A DNA stretch of 5,336 nt, from NCBI GenBank assembly GCA_016200595.1, contig JACQEL010000039.1, positions 1 to 5,336 of the forward strand, read 5' to 3'. A model generated the notes under the pieces. The model was not told where the DNA came from and made no database searches. It saw only the letters and a program-made list of their open reading frames with translations. This stretch comes from Deltaproteobacteria bacterium (lineage in GTDB: Bacteria; Desulfobacterota; Binatia; Bin18). The stretch's first letter is position 1, and each line of letters starts with the position of its first letter. Positions 1 to 5,255 of the stretch are shown here, in pieces. The position numbers and the translations under genes were made by a program.

Positions 1-85
1 GCAGTCCGAATGTCTTGGAGTAAGTCCACGAGCCATTCTTGTCTGTGAAGATGGTTGCAGTGTCAATGCCCGCCGCTGGGGACAG
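1..85 (-). other. Possible partial coding frame, beta-sandwich (Ig-like) repeat fragment, running off the left edge
   Basis: One minus-strand frame is open from the TGA at 148-146 to the window edge. From about position 76 leftward it reads as plausible protein: GIDTATIFTDKNGSWTYSK (codons 70-14). The pattern T-D-x-N-G-x-W-x-Y recalls the strand-turn-strand of bacterial Ig-like and cadherin-like repeat domains of surface proteins. No ATG, GTG or TTG lies in this frame before that segment, and the sequence upstream of it (Pro, Phe and His from the G/A tract) does not look coding. It may be a 5'-truncated remnant, a gene whose N-terminus was lost, or coincidence. The segment is too short to decide. 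Confidence 0.22.
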
Positions 86-88
86 GCA

Positions 89-135
89 AGAGGGAAAATG
101 GAAAAATGGGGAAAAGGGGAAAGGGTCAGAGGAAC
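89..135. other. Purine-rich tract with repeated G-runs
   Basis: Except for a few pyrimidines the plus strand here is all A and G, with G-runs at 92-94, 108-111, 116-119 and 123-125 separated by A-rich spacers. The last three runs are close together (spacers of 4 and 3 bases), but the first gap is 13 bases, so it is not a canonical four-tract quadruplex motif. It lies just beyond the 3' end of the transporter gene. Its function is unknown; it could be simple-sequence drift. Confidence 0.4.
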
Positions 136-147
136 AAGAATCAATTC

Positions 148-178
148 AGACTCTAGACTCTCCGCGACCCTAGACTCT
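148..178. repeat. Heptamer direct repeat AGACTCT, three copies
   Basis: AGACTCT occurs in tandem at 148-154 and 155-161, and again at 172-178 after a 10-base spacer. The block ends 2 bases before the stop codon of the MFS gene (TGA, 183-181), so in transcription it lies immediately downstream of that gene. It does not form a convincing hairpin followed by a T-run, so I do not call it a terminator. A different heptamer is duplicated in the other large gap (2283-2299), suggesting that short tandem heptamers are common in this genome's intergenic DNA. Confidence 0.7.
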
Positions 179-180
179 TT

Positions 181-1395
181 TCACGCCGCGACCGCCGTCT
201 GTGCTCGTGCTTGCAGGTCGGCAACCAGGTGTCGCGAGCCGCAGTAGAGGCACACGGCTGCGAGTAGGTCACCTGCCGGCGAAATGAGCAGGGCATATTG
301 CAGGAAGAGCGGATCCCCGCTGAGATCGGTGAGCTTGCCGATGATAATGGGCGAGGCCCCTGCCGCGAGATTAATGCACAGTACATACACGGCTACGGCC
401 ATGGAACGAATCTCGGGGGCGACCAAATCATGCACGACCGCTGAAGCGGGGCCGAACCAGACCGCGCTGACGCAACTGCCGGCAACGATGACTGCCACCA
501 GCAACCCGGACGAAGGGATAAAGAACATGCCGAAGAGGAAAGGAATGACCAACAGGCTACGCACAACCAGGATAAACATGCGTGCATTCTTGCGGCGGGT
601 CAGCCAACGGTCAGCCAGCACTCCACCGAGAAAGGTACCGAGGAATCCGGCAGCGATCGCACTCAGCCCAGATATTTCGCCCGCGGTCTCCACGCTCATG
701 CCGCGCACCCGTACTAAGAACGTCGGCAACCAGATTGCGGCACCATTCACGGCAAACCCGATCAGTGCCATTCCAGCAAAATGCCAGCGCAGGGTTGGTG
801 TAGCACGGATCACGGCGAGGAGCTGTTTGACCGCGCCGGGCGAGGTCTTGCTTGGTGTTGCCCTGGACTGTTCATCCATTTGCCCGCGCAGCGGTTCTTT
901 GAGGTTTGCGACCAACAGCGTGAGTAAGAGACCAGGAATGCCTAGGAGATAAAAGGTCCAGCGCCAGCCCCAGTGCTGGGCGATATACCCGCCGAGATAC
1001 AAGCCCAACCCGTGGCCAATCGGTACGCCGCAATTGAACATGGCCAGAATCGTGGACCGCCTGGCTGGGGGGAAGTAGTCGCTGAGAATAGTTTGCCCGG
1101 CTGGTGCGCAGGACGATTCGCCGATGCCGACACCGACGCGGACGACAAAAAGAGACCAGAACCCGCTCGCCATGCCAGATAAAGTGGTCAGCCCGCTCCA
1201 GGCCGTCAGGCCCAGCGTAATCAGGCGAATGCGATACCAGCGATCAGCCACCCAGCCGAGCGGGATGCCCATAAAACTGTAAAACAAGGCGAAGGGGAGA
1301 GCGCCTAGAGCCCCGAGCTGTGTGTCAGTAAACTGCAGATCCGCTTTGAGCAAAGGAAAAAGGATGTAGACCACCTGACGGTCAGCATTCTGCAC
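181..1395 (-). CDS. MFS transporter, spinster-like subgroup, lacking TM1 (N-terminally truncated)
   Basis: This is a proton-coupled or facilitated inner-membrane permease of the major facilitator superfamily; its substrate cannot be told from sequence. Numbering is from the GTG at 1395 (404 aa). It opens with ADRQVVYILFPL (4-15), which in this family ends TM1 and enters the first loop, then TDTQLGALG into TM2. Motif A, GWVADRWYRIRL, is at 47-58 and its second-half copy GGVLADRWLTRR at 257-268. The TM4 motif VVRVGVGIGES is at 84-94. I see about eleven hydrophobic segments (roughly 26-50, 57-76, 79-98, 116-138, 146-164, 204-225, 240-262, 272-292, 297-320, 331-353, 366-386) with a polar central loop at 165-200. 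The twenty or so hydrophobic residues that should precede ADRQ are absent. The frame extends upstream only to a TGA at 1428-1426, through polar residues (SEVLKVKSC) with no other start, and truA ends 17 bases before the GTG. No good Shine-Dalgarno is present. Family membership is sure; an intact protein is doubtful, and it may be a pseudogene. Confidence 0.88.
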   Translation of the reverse strand: MQNADRQVVYILFPLLKADLQFTDTQLGALGALPFALFYSFMGIPLGWVADRWYRIRLITLGLTAWSGLTTLSGMASGFWSLFVVRVGVGIGESSCAPAGQTILSDYFPPARRSTILAMFNCGVPIGHGLGLYLGGYIAQHWGWRWTFYLLGIPGLLLTLLVANLKEPLRGQMDEQSRATPSKTSPGAVKQLLAVIRATPTLRWHFAGMALIGFAVNGAAIWLPTFLVRVRGMSVETAGEISGLSAIAAGFLGTFLGGVLADRWLTRRKNARMFILVVRSLLVIPFLFGMFFIPSSGLLVAVIVAGSCVSAVWFGPASAVVHDLVAPEIRSMAVAVYVLCINLAAGASPIIIGKLTDLSGDPLFLQYALLISPAGDLLAAVCLYCGSRHLVADLQARAQTAVAA

Positions 1396-1412
1396 TTGGC
1401 AGCTTTTGACCT

Positions 1413-2144
1413 TTAATACTTCACTTCAACTAAAAAAAGTCCCTGCGGCGGGGCGTTTAATCCTGCGCGCGTGCGATCACGGGCGGCTAAGATCTGGGCA
1501 AAGTCCTCCACGCTCAGTGCCCCACGACCGACATCGACCAGTGTACCAACGATATTGCGTACCATATGGCGTAAAAATGAACGTGCCTCGACCTCATACA
1601 CCAGAAACTCATGGCTGCACAGAACCGTGCTGCGCAGGACTGTACGAAGCGGATTATGCTCGACCGAATCGCTGCCCTGGAATGAGGAGAAGTCGTGATC
1701 TCCGCTGAGTAACGCCGCCGCCCGGTCCATGGCCGCACGATCGAGGGGGAAGGGGATATGCCATGAATAACGTGCCCAGATGGCCGAAGGCCAAGGCTGA
1801 TTCCAAATACGATACAGATACCTGCGGCTGAGAGCGTCACGGCGTGGATTGAAAGTGTCAGGGACTTCCTCAATGCGAGTGACAACTATATCCGATGGTA
1901 AGAGCGCATTCAGGCTACGCTGCAGGCGCTGGAAATCTGCGATCTTTTCGCTCTTATAGGAAGCTATCTGCCCAAGGGCGTGGACTCCAGCGTCGGTCCT
2001 GCCGGCCACACGAACACGCACGGGTTCCCCACCAAGCCGCGCCAAGACTGCTTCGAGCGTCCCCTGCAGCGTCATAGCATTCTGCTGCAATTGCCAGCCG
2101 TGGTAATTCGTACCGTCGTACTCGAGAGTGAGTTTGAGGTGCAA
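1413..2144 (-). CDS. truA: tRNA pseudouridine(38-40) synthase TruA
   Basis: TruA isomerises uridine to pseudouridine at positions 38, 39 and 40 of the tRNA anticodon stem-loop, in the cytoplasm. The 243-residue length is normal for the family. The N-terminal LEYDGTNYHGWQ (7-18) and the catalytic motif AGRTDAGVHALGQ (47-59, nucleophile Asp51) are intact. So are RRYLYRI (107-113, with the conserved tyrosine), GDHDFSSFQ (148-156), FLRHMVRNIVGTL (190-202) and the C-terminal signature APPQGLFLVEV (231-241). The start is TTG at 2144: an in-frame TAG lies only five codons upstream, the next in-frame ATG is at codon 24 inside conserved sequence, and AGGA sits 10 bases before the TTG. In many proteobacteria truA neighbours asd or trpF; here it lies between a GST and a transporter instead. 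It is 17 bases ahead of the MFS gene, so it is probably co-transcribed with it. The gene looks fully functional. Confidence 0.97.
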   Translation of the reverse strand: MHLKLTLEYDGTNYHGWQLQQNAMTLQGTLEAVLARLGGEPVRVRVAGRTDAGVHALGQIASYKSEKIADFQRLQRSLNALLPSDIVVTRIEEVPDTFNPRRDALSRRYLYRIWNQPWPSAIWARYSWHIPFPLDRAAMDRAAALLSGDHDFSSFQGSDSVEHNPLRTVLRSTVLCSHEFLVYEVEARSFLRHMVRNIVGTLVDVGRGALSVEDFAQILAARDRTRAGLNAPPQGLFLVEVKY

Positions 2145-2160
2145 AGCTCTGGGATCCTAC
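2142..2160 (-). promoter_or_regulatory. Ribosome binding site and TTG start of truA
   Basis: On the minus strand AGGA (2158-2155) is followed after 10 bases by the TTG codon (2144-2142). An in-frame TAG at 2159-2157 overlaps the AGGA and closes the frame upstream. The TTG is therefore the only possible initiation codon that keeps the conserved N-terminus LEYDGTNYHGW. A TTG start with a short Shine-Dalgarno suggests modest translation, as would suit a housekeeping modification enzyme. Confidence 0.7.
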
Positions 2161-2187
2161 AGCAAAATCACTGTGACAGACTCAGTC

Positions 2188-2263
2188 GTAGGCCGGGATA
2201 AGGCCGCAGGCCGTTCCCGGCGTGCTCGTCTGTGTCGGAAACGCTCCGCTTATTCCGGCCTGC
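2188..2263. repeat. Pair of REP-like palindromic elements in inverted orientation (BIME-like)
   Basis: GTAGGCCGGGATAAG (2188-2202) and CTTATTCCGGCCTGC (2249-2263) are inverted copies of each other, 13 of 15 positions matching. Each is also one end of a smaller palindrome. In the left unit GCCGGGA (2192-2198) pairs with TCCCGGC (2215-2221), 7 of 7, across a GC-rich loop. In the right unit GTCGGAA (2234-2240) pairs with TTCCGGC (2253-2259), 6 of 7. Both units share the plan GGCCGGRATAAG, then loop, then TTYCCGRC. This is the architecture of REP/BIME elements, which are usually spread by RAYT (IS200-like tyrosine) transposases and present in many genomic copies. The pair fills most of the gap between the GST-like gene and truA. 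It could also act as an mRNA 3'-end stabiliser or attenuator. No T-run follows either stem in the direction of transcription, so it is not a standard intrinsic terminator. Confidence 0.72.
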
Positions 2264-2282
2264 CTTCTTTCTCTCTTCCTTC

Positions 2283-2299
2283 TGAGTGCTGAGTGCTGA
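2283..2299. repeat. Tandem heptamer TGAGTGC, two copies plus TGA
   Basis: TGAGTGC at 2283-2289 is repeated directly at 2290-2296 and followed by TGA. It sits 12 bases downstream (in transcription) of the stop codon of the GST-like gene. Its position just past a gene end matches that of the AGACTCT heptamers after the MFS gene, although the sequence differs. The gap of 167 bases from 2145 to 2311 thus holds this repeat, a C/T-rich stretch (2260-2282), the REP-like pair, and the ribosome binding site of truA. I see no convincing promoter for truA in it. Confidence 0.6.
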
Positions 2300-2311
2300 A
2301 GCCTTGGTCCG

Positions 2312-2989
2312 CTACGGTTTTACCGGCCCGCCGCGGTGCTTGCGATAAATCTGATCGCGCCAGGCGAAGACTGGAGCAAACTCTGGACGCTGAGCGAGCG
2401 GATCGGTAAACCCCGCCCGCGCTGGTGCTGGGAAAAAGAATAAGTCGTCCGGCGGGGGATTAATGACTGCCAACATACTGGCGGTGGTGAGGTCGGCGCG
2501 AGAGAAGTTCGTTCCTACTAAGTAGTCGCGCCCAGCCAAGAAGTGTTTGAGAATCGTCAGCACTCGTTCCACTGCTACTTTGGCATGCTTCTCGGCATAT
2601 GGTGAGTATTGATATTTTTGGCCCATAAACTGTCCACCCTGGCGCAGTTGTGGGTCGTCCGAGCTCAAAAACTTACCGAGAATGAGCACCCGACCTTGCG
2701 GTCCCAACACCCAGTCCATCAACTCTTCCCACAGCATCACTTCCGCGCGTTCTTTGTCCGAGGCGGGCAGAAGGGCAGGTTGAGGTTTTTGTTCCTCCAG
2801 CCAGTTGAGAATAGCGGTCGAATCAGGCGTGACTGTATCATTCACCAGTAATACTGGTACCTGAGCCTGGCCTGTCAGCTTCTTGAGTTCTTCTTCGCCG
2901 GCACCAATCTGATAGTCCTGTTTGTCATACGCTACTCCTTTGAACTCGAATGCCCAGCGAGCCCTTTCGGACCAAGGAGACATGTACAA
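2312..2989 (-). CDS. Glutathione S-transferase-like protein, natural start interrupted by an amber codon
   Basis: This is a cytosolic two-domain GST-fold protein; such enzymes conjugate glutathione to electrophiles, reduce or isomerise small molecules. The substrate is unknown. Numbering is from the TTG at 2989 (225 codons). The thioredoxin-like N-domain shows YMSPWSERARWAFEFKG (2-18, first strand and helix with the active-site Ser region), QVPVLLVND (43-51, cis-Pro motif) and PDSTAILNWLEE (55-66, glutathione gamma-glutamyl contact). The all-helical C-domain has YLVGTNFSRADLTTASML (156-173), with the usual N-capping S-x-x-D. The frame extends upstream of the TTG to an ATG at 3013 with an ideal Shine-Dalgarno, but codon 5 from that ATG is TAG (3001-2999). 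Without the amber, the gene would be 233 codons and begin MSTP-x-LIQLYMSPW, a normal GST first strand. The gene itself ends on TAG (2314-2312), which argues against amber being a general sense codon here. The protein may be made by re-initiation at the TTG or at ATG 2983, by suppression, or not at all. Confidence 0.88.
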   Translation of the reverse strand: MYMSPWSERARWAFEFKGVAYDKQDYQIGAGEEELKKLTGQAQVPVLLVNDTVTPDSTAILNWLEEQKPQPALLPASDKERAEVMLWEELMDWVLGPQGRVLILGKFLSSDDPQLRQGGQFMGQKYQYSPYAEKHAKVAVERVLTILKHFLAGRDYLVGTNFSRADLTTASMLAVINPPPDDLFFFPAPARAGFTDPLAQRPEFAPVFAWRDQIYRKHRGGPVKP

Positions 2990-2998
2990 CTGAATCAG

Positions 2999-3028
2999 CT
3001 ACGGCGTGCTCATAGATTGTCCCTCCTC
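2999..3028 (-). promoter_or_regulatory. Strong ribosome binding site, ATG and four-codon frame closed by TAG ahead of the GST
   Basis: On the minus strand GAGGAGGG (3028-3021) precedes ATG (3013-3011) by 7 bases, the best initiation site in the window after that of the GT2. From this ATG the frame reads Met-Ser-Thr-Pro and then TAG (3001-2999). It continues in the same frame as Leu-Ile-Gln-Leu-Tyr into the GST body. The amber is one C-to-T change away from CAG (Gln). The TTG at 2989 lies 9 bases and the ATG at 2983 lies 15 bases after the TAG, close enough for termination-reinitiation. A short leader peptide cannot be excluded, but the shared frame makes a mutated start the simpler reading. 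Confidence 0.75.
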
Positions 3029-3047
3029 AATGTGCAGACCGGCGGCA

Positions 3048-4196
3048 TCATACCGCAGCCTGGCTTTCCTGCCCAGCCGGGTCCTTCCAGTTTTCCAACA
3101 GGTGGATGAACGGCTCCCAGCCAAGCTGGTGTCGTCGCGCTGCGAGGTGCTCTTGGTACGGACTACGGAGGAATTCGGTATACAAACGCTGAATTGCCAG
3201 AGCTAACGCTGCGGGTTCGGCTTCAGCAATCAAGCCAGTGCGCCCATCTACAACTGCCTCAGCGAGCCCGCCGACACGTGAGACAATGACCGGCTTGCCA
3301 AACCCATAAGCCAGGGCAATCGACATACTCTGTGAAGCTGCGCGGTAGGGAAGCACAAGGGCGTCAGTGGCGGCGAACAAGTCTGGCCATTCCGGTTCGG
3401 GAATATAGCGATCGATGATGCGGACACGATCTGCGAGGCCCAGGTCCTGGATGAGAGTTTGATACGATGCCAGAGGATCGTAGAACTCGCCAGCGACGAG
3501 CACGCTCACCGCCAGCTCCGCCGGCACCTGTGCGAGCGCCTGCAGCAACAGATCAACCCCTTTGTATTTGCGGATGTAGCCGAAGAAGAGCAGCACCCGG
3601 CCTGAGACACCCAGACGCTGCTGGGCTGCCTCCCGTGCCGGTAAGGCCTGGGGCGTCGGGAGCAAGGGATAATCGACAAGGCGCACGACTGTACCGGGAG
3701 CCACCGCAGTCATCAGAGCCTGCTCGGAATGAGAATGAACAATAACGCCATCGCAGTGCCGTGCCACCAGCCGCACGGCCGCGTCCTGGCCGGGCAGTGG
3801 CTCATGCGGCCGCGTATTGTGGGAAATTAAGACATGTGAGGCTGAGGGGAAAAGGCGCTTGCCGCGAGCCATAATCGCCGCATAACACGGCGCAAAGAAC
3901 GGGTGCCACCATTGGAACGTGACGAGGTGTGGCTGCACGCGTGCGATCGTACGTGCCGTGCGCCACCAGCTGAGGGGGTTGAGGCTGTCGATACAGGGCT
4001 GTGCCCGTGCTGACCCAACTGCTGCAGTGACATCGTATTGACTGCGACCAGGAAAAAACAGGGTAGGGTAGAGGCGGCTGAAACTGAGCTGCGTGACCGT
4101 ATGTCCAACTTGGACTAAGGCCTGGGCCAAGGCATCATTATCAATGGCAATGCCCCCACGGAGTGGAGCCGACGGACCGACAAGGACGAAACGCAT
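3048..4196 (-). CDS. Glycosyltransferase family 4 (GT-B fold)
   Basis: Retaining GT-B enzymes of this family move a sugar from a nucleotide-sugar donor to a glycan or lipid-linked acceptor on the cytoplasmic face. The protein is 382 aa from the ATG at 4196. The frame is open further upstream, but the family's N-terminus is visible as MRFVLVGPSAPLRGGIA (1-17), with the glycine loop GGIA, so I reject an earlier start inside the GT2 gene. The acceptor domain runs to about 175. The donor domain begins with VLLFFGYIRKYKGVDLLLQA (201-220), followed by RYIPEPEWPDLFAATDALVL (263-282) and SQSMSIALAYGFGKPVI (288-304) with VGGLAE (308-313). The usual E-x7-E pair is missing: the aligned positions fall near Ala287 and Leu295. 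I recall a GT4 subgroup with a T/S-Q-S signature at this spot. The Shine-Dalgarno is poor (AGG about 15 bases upstream), so translation may be coupled to the GT2 that ends 22 bases before. The donor sugar and acceptor cannot be predicted. Confidence 0.92.
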   Translation of the reverse strand: MRFVLVGPSAPLRGGIAIDNDALAQALVQVGHTVTQLSFSRLYPTLFFPGRSQYDVTAAVGSARAQPCIDSLNPLSWWRTARTIARVQPHLVTFQWWHPFFAPCYAAIMARGKRLFPSASHVLISHNTRPHEPLPGQDAAVRLVARHCDGVIVHSHSEQALMTAVAPGTVVRLVDYPLLPTPQALPAREAAQQRLGVSGRVLLFFGYIRKYKGVDLLLQALAQVPAELAVSVLVAGEFYDPLASYQTLIQDLGLADRVRIIDRYIPEPEWPDLFAATDALVLPYRAASQSMSIALAYGFGKPVIVSRVGGLAEAVVDGRTGLIAEAEPAALALAIQRLYTEFLRSPYQEHLAARRHQLGWEPFIHLLENWKDPAGQESQAAV

Positions 4197-4218
4197 AGCG
4201 GCGCGAGGGGACCTGCTC

Positions 4219-5196
4219 TCAGCGAATCTGGCGTACCACCGCCGTCTCGCTAGAGTGTGGCACGTTTTCGATGACCTCGGCAATGCCGTAATCTTCGCCG
4301 CGTGTACTCGAATAGATAAACAGCTCTGCCAGCAGGCCGAAGACAATAAATTGAATACCGGTAAGCAGGAAAAAGATGCCCACGAGAAAGAGCGGCCGAT
4401 TGCCGATCCAATATCCCTGTAACCAGTTGAGGCCGAGATTCAGCGTGATGAGGAACCCCACCAGCTCGCAGCCGAGACCAAAGAGGCCGAAGAAATGGAG
4501 TGGCTTGTACGTATAGCGTCCGAGCATGAGGAGGGTGATCAGATCGAACAACCCACTCAAGGGTCGCGACCAGCCGTAGCGCGAGCGACCATAGCGCCGA
4601 GGAAAATGCTGGACCGGAATTTCACTGATAGTGAATCCACGCTGACGGGCAATGACCGGGGTGAACCGGTGCATCTCACCATATAACCGCAACTCCTGCA
4701 CGACCTGGCGGCGATAGCCTTTGAGACCGCAATTCATATCATGCAGCTTCAGCCCAGTCAGTAACCGCGTCCCGGCATTGAAGAGCCGCGAGCCCAGTAT
4801 CCGCGTCCAGGGGTCCTGACGCTCCTTTTTCCAGCCACAGACGACATCGGACTTGTTGATCAGCCGCTCAAGCAAACGCGGGATCTCCTCGGGCGCATCT
4901 TGGAGGTCTCCGTCTAAAGTGATGAGGAACTCGCCTGTGGCACGAGCGAACCCTACAGACAAGGCTGCAGCTTTGCCGTAATTGCGACGGAAGCGCACGA
5001 CGTGAAGATAAGGATACTCGGCCGCGAGGGCTCGCAGTACGGCGGGGGTTTCGTCTTGGCTGCCGTCATCAACGATAATGATCTCATAGGGGCGCGAGTG
5101 GCATTGGAGCGTCGCCTCTGTGCGCTGCATCAGTTCCGGCAGCGCGGCGGCTTCGTTCAGCACCGGAATAATGACCGAAATGCTTTCCCTACCCAT
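4219..5196 (-). CDS. Family 2 glycosyltransferase, polyprenyl-phosphate sugar transferase (DPM1/ArnC-like), membrane-anchored
   Basis: Relatives transfer a sugar from UDP- or GDP-sugar to undecaprenyl phosphate at the inner face of the cytoplasmic membrane, feeding glycan or lipid modification. The protein is 325 aa from the ATG at 5196, chosen because GGAGGT lies 6 bases upstream and the family begins right there with SISVIIPVLNEA (5-16). The GT-A core shows IIIVDDGSQDET (39-50, nucleotide binding), RFRRNYGKAAALSVGF (68-83) and LDGDLQDAPEEI (94-105, metal-binding D-x-D). It continues with HDMNCGLKGYRR (152-163) and EMHRFTPVIARQRGF (174-188). A basic, aromatic interface segment (199-230) leads into two membrane helices at about 233-255 and 267-295 and a 30-residue cytoplasmic tail. 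This is the usual two-helix layout of the DPM1-like bacterial group. It is first of a three-gene run (GT2, GT4, GST). The exact sugar is unknown; an ArnC or GtrB assignment would be over-reading. Confidence 0.94.
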   Translation of the reverse strand: MGRESISVIIPVLNEAAALPELMQRTEATLQCHSRPYEIIIVDDGSQDETPAVLRALAAEYPYLHVVRFRRNYGKAAALSVGFARATGEFLITLDGDLQDAPEEIPRLLERLINKSDVVCGWKKERQDPWTRILGSRLFNAGTRLLTGLKLHDMNCGLKGYRRQVVQELRLYGEMHRFTPVIARQRGFTISEIPVQHFPRRYGRSRYGWSRPLSGLFDLITLLMLGRYTYKPLHFFGLFGLGCELVGFLITLNLGLNWLQGYWIGNRPLFLVGIFFLLTGIQFIVFGLLAELFIYSSTRGEDYGIAEVIENVPHSSETAVVRQIR

Positions 5197-5202
5197 AATC
5201 CC

Positions 5203-5208
5203 ACCTCC
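5203..5208 (-). promoter_or_regulatory. Ribosome binding site of the GT2 gene
   Basis: On the minus strand GGAGGT is followed by six bases and the ATG at 5196. It decides the start: the frame stays open to 5298, but the extra 34 codons are rich in Arg, Ala and Gly, resemble no part of the family, and have no comparable Shine-Dalgarno. Confidence 0.8.
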
Positions 5209-5227
5209 CCTCACGGCGTGTTGCGAG

Positions 5228-5255
5228 ATACTACCCCTGGCTCTAGGGATGTCAT
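5228..5255 (-). promoter_or_regulatory. Candidate sigma-70-type promoter for the glycosyltransferase run
   Basis: Minus strand: ATGACA (5255-5250) matches TTGACA at five of six positions. After a 16-base spacer TAGTAT (5233-5228) matches TATAAT at four of six. Transcription would begin near 5221, giving a leader of about 25 bases that includes the ribosome binding site. A match of this quality can occur by chance. The remaining bases from 5256 to 5336 show no gene or other recognisable signal. Confidence 0.3.

Noticed and set aside
284..952. 222-codon plus-strand open frame opposite the MFS gene
   Set aside because: It is antisense to a recognisable transporter, its product is rich in Arg, Ser, Thr and Pro with no domain or hydrophobic pattern, and no ribosome binding site supports it. 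It is a shadow of codon bias.
1514..1885. 123-codon minus-strand frame inside truA, considered as the missing MFS N-terminus
   Set aside because: It is truA read out of frame. It ends 119 bases before the MFS start and shows no sequence leading to the A-D-R-Q motif.
2192..2259. REP-like palindromes as a Rho-independent terminator of the GST transcript
   Set aside because: The stems are not followed by a T-run on the minus strand; CGGCCTACGACTG or CACAGACGAGC follows instead.
2999..3001. TAG as a reassigned sense codon (alternative genetic code or pyrrolysine)
   Set aside because: The same gene terminates on TAG (2314-2312) right where a GST should end, and a TAG also closes the frame before truA. 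The remaining genes use TGA or TAA. General reassignment is not supported.
4197..4346. Upstream extension of the GT4 frame by 50 codons into the GT2 gene
   Set aside because: The extension reads as Arg/Ser/Cys-rich non-family sequence, while MRFVLVGPSAPLRGG is the normal family start and sits just after the GT2 stop.
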